Source: Pelargonium nanum (taxonomy: Eukaryota; Streptophyta; Magnoliopsida; Geraniales; Geraniaceae). Taken from it: a stretch of DNA of 40,483 nucleotides. The DNA lies in the NCBI GenBank assembly GCA_036897485.1, contig JAYMTF010000307.1, positions 1 to 40,483 on the forward strand. Reading direction: 5' to 3'. Shown here one piece after another: positions 37,401 to 40,483 of the stretch. The notes beneath the pieces are model-generated. The model was given only the letters and a program-made list of their open reading frames with translations, was not told the DNA's origin and made no database searches. Numbering within the stretch: the stretch's first letter is position 1; each line of letters starts with the position of its first letter. The position numbers and the translations under genes were made by a program.

Positions 37401-38591
37401 TTTTTTAATCCAATATATTTCCTAATTTCACTAACATCTTCCTTAATTCTACTAAACTTAGAATTGAATCTCCACAAATATATTATGTACAAACTTCAGA
37501 GATCCAATATATAATGTAGTTTTCCGTTAACTATCATGTATGAAGTGTTGTATCTTCTTCGTTGAGTTGCTGATTCTTTTAATATGTGCATTGTACATAA
37601 TGCTGTTAGTATTGACTATTGACACGTGTTGTTGATTTTGATTCAGGGGCTTACTGGTCTCCTTCAATCACCAATAAAAGGAGCTGAGAAGCATGGTCTA
37701 CCTGGAGTCCTTTCGGGTAACGTACTTTAAAAAAATTGTATATTTAATTAGTATGGCCTTCGGGATATCACAGCTTGTCCAATAGACCATTCAGATGAGC
37801 AGTAATTTAGAACTTCAGAATTATAAGATGCTGAGTAATAGTAGTTGCCTTGTTGACAATGTTTTGTTGCTGCTGCTTGCTTTCATTCAGGAATAGCATT
37901 GGGAATTACTGGAGTTGTGGCAAGACCAGCAGCTAGTATCCTTGAAGTAACTGGAAAAACTGCAGAGAGTATCAGAAACCGAAGTAGGCTTTACCAAACA
38001 GGACCTCAACGCTATAGAATTCGTCTTCCAAGGCCTCTGAGCAGAGAACTGCCTCTAAGGCCTTACTCATGGGAAGAAGCAGTGGGGGCATCAATACTTG
38101 TGGAGGCTCATGATGGAGTAAAGCTCAAGGATGAAGTGTTGGTTATGTGCAAAGCACTTAAGCAAGCTGGGAAATATGTCGTCATTACAGAAAGACTTAT
38201 TTTAATTGTTAGCTGCTCCAGCTTGGTGAACTTGGGCAGGCCCGAGTTTAGAGGCGTTGCAGTTGATCCCGAGTGGGTGATGGAGTCAGAAATTGGTTTA
38301 GAGAGTGTAATCCACGCAGATTGTGATGAGGGGGTGGTACACATTGTTGGAAGCAGTTCAGATGCTATATTAAGGCAAAATCAGCACCATTCCAAGAAAG
38401 GTGGTGGTGGAACAAGGACAAAGAGATGGAATAATATCCCAACCCCTCTCCCACTTTTTCAGACAAATTTGGAACTGGCTTCCATGGAAGATGCAGATTG
38501 CTTGTTAAGAGTTTTGTTGTCTACCATTGAACAGGGAAAGGAAAGAGGATGGGGCAGTGCTCATCTTCTACACCAAAGTAATATCAAATAG
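582..38591 (+). CDS. SHBY: VPS13-family bridge-like lipid transfer protein (VPS13S/SHRUBBY type), 46 exons
   Basis: Joining 46 exons gives 3,557 residues with no internal stop; every junction is GT/AG and phase-consistent. The start at 582 has G at -3 and an in-frame TGA upstream at 549-551, so no AUG extension is possible. The N-terminus (QYVKDIQREQLKI, then LENMELVLEAFDYLQLPFALK) is chorein-type. The middle matches the SHR-BD region (PRYVICNACSKDLCYKQKG) and the end is the VPS13 C-terminal region (SPTGLITGMAEGTTSL). VPS13 proteins are rod-shaped bridges that move bulk phospholipid between membranes at contact sites. In Arabidopsis the SHRUBBY member interacts with SHORT-ROOT and affects root growth. 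Length and absence of inserted C2 or PH domains favour VPS13S/SHRUBBY over the longer VPS13M forms; that assignment is from memory. Exon coordinates are in the segment entries. Family 0.97, subtype about 0.7. Confidence 0.95.
872..2093 (+). other. Intron 2, no recognised element
   Basis: A 1,222-bp AT-rich intron between GGAAG/GTATTA and AACAG/GTCGGG. I see no gene, tandem repeat or transposon end. The short open frames here are stop-poor accidents without family resemblance. Confidence 0.6.
2207..3276 (+). other. Intron 3, no recognised element
   Basis: A 1,070-bp intron, strongly A-rich in its middle (about 2550-3180). It may be old transposon debris, but I find no terminal repeats, coding remnant or target duplication. 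Confidence 0.5.
4122..4142. repeat. (TA)n microsatellite
   Basis: About ten TA units in a row inside intron 4 (3371..4298) of the VPS13 gene. Confidence 0.9.
5361..7190 (+). other. Intron 7, no recognised element
   Basis: A 1,830-bp intron. The stretch 6060-6480 is less AT-rich and holds short open frames, but I recognise no domain in either direction, no terminal repeats and no target duplication. It may contain an old insertion too decayed to name. Confidence 0.4.
8343..8412. repeat. Possible terminal fragment of a dispersed repeat
   Basis: A GC-richer patch (GTGTTTTAAAAAGCGCATTT, then TTAAGTGCGAAGCGCAC) in AT-rich intron 10. Repeats of this AGCGC type with TTTTAAA ends are common in plant genomes and I associate them with non-autonomous DNA elements. 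The matching other end is not visible, so the element, if real, is truncated. Confidence 0.3.
8675..8735. repeat. LTR-like fragment
   Basis: GATATACAAGTTGGGCCCTC followed by AAACTTTTGGGTTGGAGTC resembles the inner part of small plant LTRs. A related stretch occurs at 31013..31195 (ATACTAGCTGGGCCCTCC and AGCTTTGGGCTTGGA). Short and degenerate. Confidence 0.35.
8940..9123 (+). mobile_element. SINE-like insertion with 10-bp target duplication
   Basis: The 164-bp body (8950..9113) is flanked by perfect direct repeats GAAATCAAGA at 8940..8949 and 9114..9123. It contains a tRNA-type B box (GTGGGTTTGAATCC) about 65 bases in, a degenerate A-box-like region (CACCTAATGGTTCAAGAC) before it, and an A-rich end (AAAAAGAAGAA). 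These are hallmarks of plant SINE retroposition on the + strand. It ends 33 bases before the exon 11 acceptor. Confidence 0.6.
9745..9905 (+). mobile_element. Degenerate Au-like SINE remnant
   Basis: CATAACCTTGAGGTCAGCG, GAAATAGTATTTCTGCAAGA, GGACTGTGTACTAATATG and GTGAGAGCCTCATGCA follow, in order, the segments of the widespread plant Au SINE (B box, AAACAGCCTCTTGCA block, GCTGCGTAC block, GGGAGC end), with many substitutions. Boundaries are approximate and no target duplication was found. Located in intron 11. Confidence 0.45.
9971..10157. mobile_element. Stowaway-type MITE
   Basis: Starts CTCCCTCCTTCACAAAATAA and ends GGGACAAAGGGAG, inverted copies of the Stowaway (Tc1/mariner) terminal motif, flanked by TA at 9969-9970 and 10158-10159. 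The 187-bp length and AT-rich interior without coding capacity fit a non-autonomous element. It sits in intron 11, 120 bp before exon 12. Confidence 0.75.
10392..10426. repeat. (ATT)n microsatellite
   Basis: About eleven to twelve TTA/ATT units without interruption in intron 12 of the VPS13 gene. Confidence 0.9.
11590..11609. repeat. (CT)10 microsatellite
   Basis: Ten CT units in intron 15, just downstream (in + coordinates) of a patch containing a minus-strand LINE relic. Confidence 0.85.
11670..11995 (-). mobile_element. Degenerate LINE reverse-transcriptase-gene fragment (zf-RVT spacer region)
   Basis: Read on the - strand with stops ignored, it gives GNGAGIGFREDEW, NWGVADFEKWNNNAWCW, HWEFDQW, FWAVINKVKLSNDVPNKMVW and KGILSIKS. 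This matches in order the C-terminal region of plant non-LTR retrotransposon polyproteins (GNGxxIRFWEDxW ... DKxVWxxxxxGxFSVKS). At least two in-frame stops (after NGVV and DQW) show it is dead. It lies antisense in intron 15. Confidence 0.6.
12114..12309 (+). repeat. 98-bp tandem duplication carrying mini-Stowaway cores
   Basis: Two adjacent 98-bp copies, 12114..12211 and 12212..12309, differ at only a few positions. Each begins ATACTCCCTCCATAGTGGAC and soon runs into GGGATGGAGG or GGGATGGTGG. These are the two inverted ends of a Stowaway-like element with almost nothing between them. The second copy ends 61 bases before exon 16. Confidence 0.8.
12669..13039. mobile_element. 353-bp palindromic MITE built of minisatellite units, 9-bp duplication
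   Basis: The element 12678..13030 is a long imperfect inverted repeat. The left arm begins GGGATAATTACGGATTACCA and the right arm, reversed, begins GGGAAAGTTATGGATTACTA. Each arm is made of units of about 50-65 bp with the core GATGTCCCAAAACA...CTACACTTTTCGA...CATAA (roughly four on the left, two on the right). It is flanked by AATTTATAA (12669..12677) and AATTCATAA (13031..13039), an 8/9 match, the duplication length expected of Mutator-like elements. No coding frame. Located in intron 16. Confidence 0.7.
13965..14392 (-). mobile_element. Degenerate Ty1/copia pol fragment (protease end and GAG-pre-integrase)
   Basis: On the - strand one frame reads PWIVDSGDPDHLGGN, then YFNLLSITRLTKTLSCFITF and VFLQDLGIGQMIGE. 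This corresponds to the copia WIVDSG(A)xDHMTGN motif and to the NLLSxSxLTKxLNCxVTFxP...FQDLxTxxxIGxG block. Two in-frame stops and a later frame shift mark it as dead. Beside it, 13850..13890 contains an LTR-like ATAACATGGTTCAGCCATAA. It lies antisense in intron 18. Confidence 0.65.
14909..16176 (+). other. Intron 20, mostly unrecognised
   Basis: A 1,268-bp intron. The 15230-15560 stretch holds open frames without recognisable domains. The only nameable item is the repeat patch at 15676..15880. No terminal repeats bounding a whole element were found. Confidence 0.4.
15676..15880. repeat. Possible hAT-type MITE remnant
   Basis: TATTTAAAACTGTACCAGAC, CAGCCGATTGATCCAGG and GTACCAGTTTGGTTC resemble the ACCGGACCGGCCGGTTC-type ends of common plant hAT MITEs. 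A second related block, GGTTCCAACTGGATTTG and TTTCTGGTACTGGA, follows at about 15810-15860. No target duplication or clear opposite end is visible. Confidence 0.3.
17121..17300 (-). mobile_element. Possible LINE RNase H-domain fragment
   Basis: The - strand reads VPWKNWECLKKSEELRKEIC followed by VLWSWREVNSIA. This resembles the end of the RNase H domain in plant LINEs (CPWxxxxxxxEIxxL...HxxREVNxxADxLAK). The alignment is short, so the call is tentative. It lies antisense in intron 22. Confidence 0.4.
17826..18400. mobile_element. hAT-like MITE, about 559 bp, with 8-bp duplication
   Basis: The body 17834..18392 begins TAGTGAAGCACGAATACGGG and ends TGCTTCACAG, inverted 10-bp ends matching at 8 positions. 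It is flanked by ACACTAGG (17826..17833) and CCCTAGG-type CCCCTAGG (18393..18400), a 6/8 match. Next to each end are clusters of GGGTAC or GTACCC, inverted relative to each other, as in many plant hAT elements. The interior is AT-rich and non-coding. Located in intron 22. Confidence 0.55.
18601..18681. repeat. Short tandem duplication, 56-bp period
   Basis: GTAGTAAATGAAGATAAAGT plus TTATT occurs at 18601..18625 and again at 18657..18681, with similar sequence between. It lies immediately upstream of the TRIM element in intron 22. Confidence 0.7.
18693..19196 (+). mobile_element. TRIM-type LTR retrotransposon, copy A
   Basis: The 3' LTR (19044..19196, 153 bp) starts TGTTATAATGGGTGATAAAG and ends GGAATTTAACA, the canonical TG...CA. 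A truncated 5' LTR (about 18693..18816) repeats it (GTGGAA[CG]CCCTACTAAC, GGTTGACCTTTT). After the 5' LTR comes GTATCAGAGTTGG, an initiator-Met-tRNA primer-binding site. Before the 3' LTR is a purine tract, GTGAGAGAGAG. The interior, about 230 bp, has no coding frame. Located in intron 22, ending 106 bp before exon 23. Confidence 0.75.
20245..24157 (+). other. VPS13 exons 24-27: long-exon middle region
   Basis: Exon 24 20245..21818 (1,574 bp); 25 21922..23135 (1,214 bp); 26 23788..23916; 27 24002..24157 (residues 883-1907). It shows alternating hydrophobic strands (CIIGLLIGFYGKISAYG, TELLHVNVEIQCDRFDVWLS) separated by Ser/Asn-rich, probably flexible loops. Exon 27 carries EPFVEPWKF and NLNFTESLIE, the 'extended chorein' landmarks just before the VAB region. 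This is the least conserved part of VPS13 proteins, so residue-level roles cannot be assigned. Confidence 0.9.
23585..23665 (-). repeat. tRNA-like (SINE-type) fragment
   Basis: The - strand carries AGCTGGTCTCATGAACCGG and then GAGTCCGATCCTCACTGGGA, resembling a tRNA-derived SINE head with a B-box-like GAGTTCGATCC. No tail or target duplication was found. Located in intron 25. Confidence 0.3.
24334..24831 (+). mobile_element. TRIM-type LTR retrotransposon, copy B (3' LTR truncated)
   Basis: Same family as copy A. The 5' LTR (about 24334..24476) ends TTTGAATTTAACA and is followed by a decayed primer site (TGTTGTCAAAGCAAG). The interior shares GTGGTCTCCGGCC, GAGGGGGAGTGCCGATTTA, TTGTGCACGTGTCGA and TGTGAGGCTCGCACGTGA with copy A. 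The 3' LTR starts TGTTGAAGTGGGTCATGAAG at 24714 and stops abruptly near 24831 after CCCAAGCCATT, missing its last ~30 bases. Located in intron 27. Confidence 0.75.
27935..29491 (+). other. Intron 33
   Basis: A 1,557-bp intron. From 27935 to about 29000 I see nothing nameable; 28360-28560 is G/A-rich and may be old repeat. The 29010..29268 part holds a minus-strand TRIM-like element. Confidence 0.45.
29010..29268 (-). mobile_element. TRIM-like LTR element of a second family, minus strand
   Basis: On the - strand the right part carries AGCTTAAGCTTTTAGTTGAA then TATAGTGTTAGAGC, which resembles an LTR end joined to a TGGTATCAGAGC primer site. This is followed by the often-seen CACGAGTTTGAATCCTTGG. 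About 200 bp later comes TGTTAAGAGAAACTATAATA and again TTAAGCTCTTAGTTGAAT, the second LTR copy. The two LTR cores match over about 30 bases. Outer boundaries are uncertain. Located in intron 33. Confidence 0.5.
30704..30726. repeat. (GTGC)n/(GT)n microsatellite
   Basis: TGCG units four times followed by TGTGTGT in intron 36. Confidence 0.85.
31013..31195 (+). repeat. LTR-like fragment, possible solo LTR
   Basis: Begins TGTTAAAGTATCCCACATTGG, a typical start of small plant LTRs, and continues with ATACTAGCTGGGCCCTCCTC and AGCTTTGGGCTTGGA. No second LTR, primer site or target duplication is evident. Located in intron 36. Confidence 0.4.
32955..33625 (-). mobile_element. Decayed LTR retrotransposon, minus strand
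   Basis: TCTCTGATACCAT at about 33230 is, on the - strand, the ATGGTATCAGAGA primer-binding site. The sequence right of it (33245 onward) would be the 5' LTR. Two related stretches support an LTR pair: AATCTGTGTAGCAAATTAAA with CTATTCTAATTAAAGCAT (33010-33050) and AATCTATGGAGCTACTTAAA with CTATTCTAATAAAGGCAT (33532-33570). The internal region is too short to code. Boundaries are approximate. Located in intron 40. Confidence 0.45.
33638..33910 (+). mobile_element. TRIM-type LTR retrotransposon, copy C (3' truncated)
   Basis: The LTR part ends at 33770 with GAAATTTAACA and is followed by a well-preserved primer site TTGTATCGGAGCAGG. ACTAATAAGGTTGACCTTTT and GTAGTGGAAGTCCAAGCCATT match the LTRs of copies A and B. 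The interior (GTCCCGCTTGCAGATGAACA) decays after about 33900 and no 3' LTR follows. A 25-bp duplication (AGAAATGAGTTACATGTAAT at 33638 and 33663) lies within the LTR. Located in intron 40. Confidence 0.65.
34101..34194 (+). repeat. Perfect 47-bp tandem duplication
   Basis: Positions 34101..34147 and 34148..34194 are identical over all 47 bases (start GAGAATTTCAAGGACC). The duplication lies in intron 40, about 145 bp before exon 41. Perfect identity implies a recent event, or an assembly artefact. Confidence 0.95.
34487..35759 (+). other. Intron 41, no clear element
   Basis: A 1,273-bp intron. GATGTGGGACTATATCACCC near 34638 resembles, reversed, the start of the TRIM LTR (GGGTGATAAAGT-CCCACAT), so a minus-strand LTR scrap is possible there. 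The rest is AT-rich with nothing I can name. Confidence 0.35.
36349..36439 (-). mobile_element. Short SINE-like insertion with 12-bp target duplication
   Basis: A 67-bp body (36361..36427) lies between perfect direct repeats TTTTAAGCAATT (36349..36360 and 36428..36439). On the - strand it reads GAGGTCTCAGGTTCGAGCC (tRNA-type B box) and ends in an A-rich tail (GATAAATAAAAATAATAAAA). This fits a 5'-truncated SINE inserted by retroposition. Located in intron 44. Confidence 0.65.
36565..36588. repeat. Poly(A) tract, 24 bases
   Basis: An uninterrupted A run in intron 44. It could be a retroposon tail, but no body or target duplication is recognisable around it. Confidence 0.85.
37330..37450 (-). 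repeat. Possible LTR-end and primer-site relic, minus strand
   Basis: AGGCTCTAATATCATGTTAA is, on the - strand, TTAACATGATATTAGAGCCT, an LTR end joined to a slightly altered TGGTATCAGAGCC primer site. An AT-rich LTR-like stretch follows to the right. No second LTR was identified. Located in intron 44. Confidence 0.35.
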
Positions 38592-39493
38592 GTTGGAATT
38601 TATTTTATTTTTTACAACTCCATCTGAAATGCAACCCTAGCCCAATCAGCCACCTTGCCCCACCTCATACGTACAGGCCAATAGTTTAATTTATATACTA
38701 ACTGGGGTTTTAGGAGGCTGACTTGTCCCTTTTTTAGTTACCATGTATTTAGTTTATGTTGTAATTGTTATGCAGAAAGTTGACTGATAGGAAAGAAACA
38801 ATCAGTTCCACAGTTACAAGTTTGATTGGTTTATTTGTATATTGGATCGGAGAGACAGGCTAGCATGTGGAACTTTTGCAAATGTACATACATCAGCAGT
38901 TGCAATATATGGTGTTTCATTATTTCAAAGGTGTTGTATAGTTTTTCTATCATCATATACATTAATTGTAACAAATTGAAGGAATACTAATTAGTTAATT
39001 ACAAGAAAGCAAGCATTTATTTCGAAATCCGCATGCACGTCAAGCGATGGTTGAATAACACAGGCGCTTCCTAACATCTTTTCGTGACCTTGAAGAATCA
39101 TGTCAAGTTTCTTACGTTCATGATCCTCATTTCATATTTTTGTTGCGATTATTTTTGTCTTGATTATATGAGGTTATTTATATAAGTTACATATCAAACA
39201 AACCAACTGCCTTCATTAACATTGAAAGGGCTTAACTTAATTCTAATATATAAGAAGAAAAAAACTCGTGTAATAAGTAATATGACAATGAAAGGGCTGT
39301 TCATCTTCTTCACCTGCCTCTGTCTCCACCTTCCAGCTAGTCACACCATATGAAATAGTTGATAATTTTAGTTCGAACCCATTGAATAAGAGCACATAGT
39401 GTAAAAGAAAGAAAACATTTTCACTAACTATGACAATCAGGTCACTGAGGACATACCTGTGGATGACCACTCCCCGGTCCACCAACTGCTCCA
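38592..39493. other. Intergenic stretch between convergent genes
   Basis: This 902-bp gap holds the 3' untranslated regions of both genes. T-rich TTTATTTTATTTTTTACAAC just after the VPS13 stop and TTTATTTGTATATTGGA near 38828 are plausible plant polyadenylation contexts, but there is no strict AATAAA on the + strand. The right part (about 39240-39493) would be the kinase 3' UTR and has possible splice sites (see findings). No other gene is seen. Confidence 0.5.
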
Positions 39494-40483
39494 TTAATTA
39501 CCAATTAGATTGTTCTTGATCGCAATCAACTTAGCAAGGGCAGCACTACTCTCCATTCGATCTCTTGCCATTTCTTCTGAACATGAAATTCCAATCCTAA
39601 ATATCACTGTCAACGAGTCAATAACTTTGCCATCTCTTTCACTATAATTCGCATCCTCTTCTTGTGCTTCAAGAAGTGTTGCTTCTGTGATTTTTGCAAC
39701 TTGGTCAGGCAATGCCATCTTGACATAGTTACGAATGTTCATGTTGTCATCAAACATGTCATCCGTAGGCTTTTTTCCAGTAAACATCTCAAGTAGGAGG
39801 ATACCATAGCTATACATATCACCAAGAGTCGAGACTACACTGCCCATGCCGTACTCTGCATTCACACATAAAACAGTGAACTACTGCTCTTTTATTTATA
39901 ATATGTATATCAACATATTTGAAACAGGATATTGAAGATGTTCAACAAATATGTGAGTTTGTGACATTTTTTTCTCTTCAACTCATTCAAGTAACCTACT
40001 ACCAGAAAATATCAAGTATAAAGAGCAGATAAGCATATAAAAGACTTAAAGAATGGGATATGATAATTACCTGGAGCAGCATAACCAACTGTTCCTCTTA
40101 GTCCAGCAGAACTTGTTTGGTTTGCTGACAAGTTTTTGATTCCCTCCGAAAGGAATTTCACCAGCCCAAAATCACCAACTTTTGCAATCATTTCATCATC
40201 CAACAAAACATTGCTTGGCTTAAGATCACAGTGAACAATTGGTGTTTGGCAATATCCATTGTGGAGATAATCCAATGCACAAGCAACATCAATGGCTATA
40301 TTCAGTCTCTGAAGAAGATTTAGTTTCCTCGTTGTCCCGTGAGTGTTTACCAATTCAGGAGTTGAATGCAACCATTGATCTAAGCTCCCATTGACCATAA
40401 ACTCATATACTATGGCCTTGAAGTCATCTCCATGAAAATCAATGCTCGAACATGCAGTGATTACCTTCACAAGGTTTCGATGC
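39494..40483 (-). CDS. LRR receptor-like kinase, 3' part of the kinase domain (partial)
   Basis: Two coding pieces join in frame: 40483..40071 (cut by the window end) and 39855..39494, separated by a 215-bp GT/AG intron (40070..39856) that splits the Glu of the APE motif. Visible motifs are [31 protein letters not shown] (catalytic loop with Cys where RD kinases have Arg), VGDFGLVKF (Mg-binding DFG), [14 protein letters not shown] (activation segment end), then [20 protein letters not shown]. This is the signature of LRR-RLK subfamily XII (FLS2/EFR/Xa21-like), plasma-membrane receptors for microbial patterns that signal through SERK-type co-receptors. The ligand-binding LRRs and membrane segment lie beyond the window, so ligand and integrity are unknown. 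The intron in this position is typical of the subfamily. Confidence 0.9.

Larger units (their letters stand above)
35760..38591 (+). other. VPS13 exons 42-46: C-terminal ATG2-C-like and PH-like region
   Basis: Exon 42 35760..35864; 43 35936..36046; 44 36129..36233; 45 37647..37716; 46 37891..38591 (residues 3195-3557, stop TAG at 38589-38591). VFGSAGVIGNPMGFARSLG, SPTGLITGMAEGTTSLVSN, TGLLQSPIKGAEKHGLPG and GITGVVARPAASILEVTGKT are the glycine-rich amphipathic helices shared by VPS13 and ATG2 C-termini, which bind acceptor membranes or lipid droplets. The last ~150 residues (EVLVMCKALKQAGKYVVITE, LVNLGRPEFRGVAVDPEWV) have the strand pattern of the VPS13 PH-like end. Confidence 0.93.

Noticed and set aside
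582..38591. VPS13 locus as a pseudogene
   Set aside because: All 46 exons keep phase without frameshift or stop, and conserved motifs are intact to the natural C-terminus.
1..40483. CRISPR array, operon, integrase/attachment sites or other prokaryotic systems
   Set aside because: The window is intron-rich plant nuclear DNA; repeats present are microsatellites, tandem duplications and transposon ends, with no regularly spaced short repeats with unique spacers.

Overview
The window is nuclear DNA of a flowering plant, most likely a eudicot. It is AT-rich, has many short introns with GT...AG borders and T-rich acceptors, and its introns hold typical plant transposon relics. I cannot name the species; several repeat families resemble ones I associate with asterids, which is weak evidence.

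One gene fills almost everything. On the + strand, 582..38591, I can join 46 exons, every junction GT/AG and in phase, into an open frame of 10,674 nt (3,557 residues). It encodes a VPS13-family bridge-like lipid-transfer protein, with best resemblance to the plant VPS13S/SHRUBBY type. It has an N-terminal chorein domain (exons 1-4), a long groove-forming middle (exons 4-27, including two very large exons of 1,574 and 1,214 bp), a VAB/SHR-BD adaptor-binding region with six recognisable modules (exons 28-36), and a C-terminal ATG2-C-like plus PH-like region (exons 41-46). Upstream (1..581) lie a telo-box-like motif and a leader with two short upstream ORFs.

The introns hold the rest: SINE-type insertions (two with perfect target duplications), a Stowaway MITE, a 353-bp palindromic MITE with a near-perfect 9-bp duplication, a hAT-like MITE, three copies of one TRIM-type LTR family plus a fourth minus-strand TRIM-like element, degenerate LINE and Ty1/copia coding fragments, tandem duplications of 98, 56 and 47 bp, and simple repeats. 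None breaks the reading frame.

At the right edge on the - strand (39494..40483, cut by the window end) is the 3' part of an LRR receptor-like kinase with a non-RD (HCD) catalytic loop, of the FLS2/EFR/Xa21-like subfamily XII type. It is tail-to-tail with the VPS13 gene across about 0.9 kb. The two genes have no evident functional link. I see no operon, CRISPR array or undescribed multi-gene system. The most interesting material is the architecture of the VPS13 protein and the transposon and splice-site structure of its introns.
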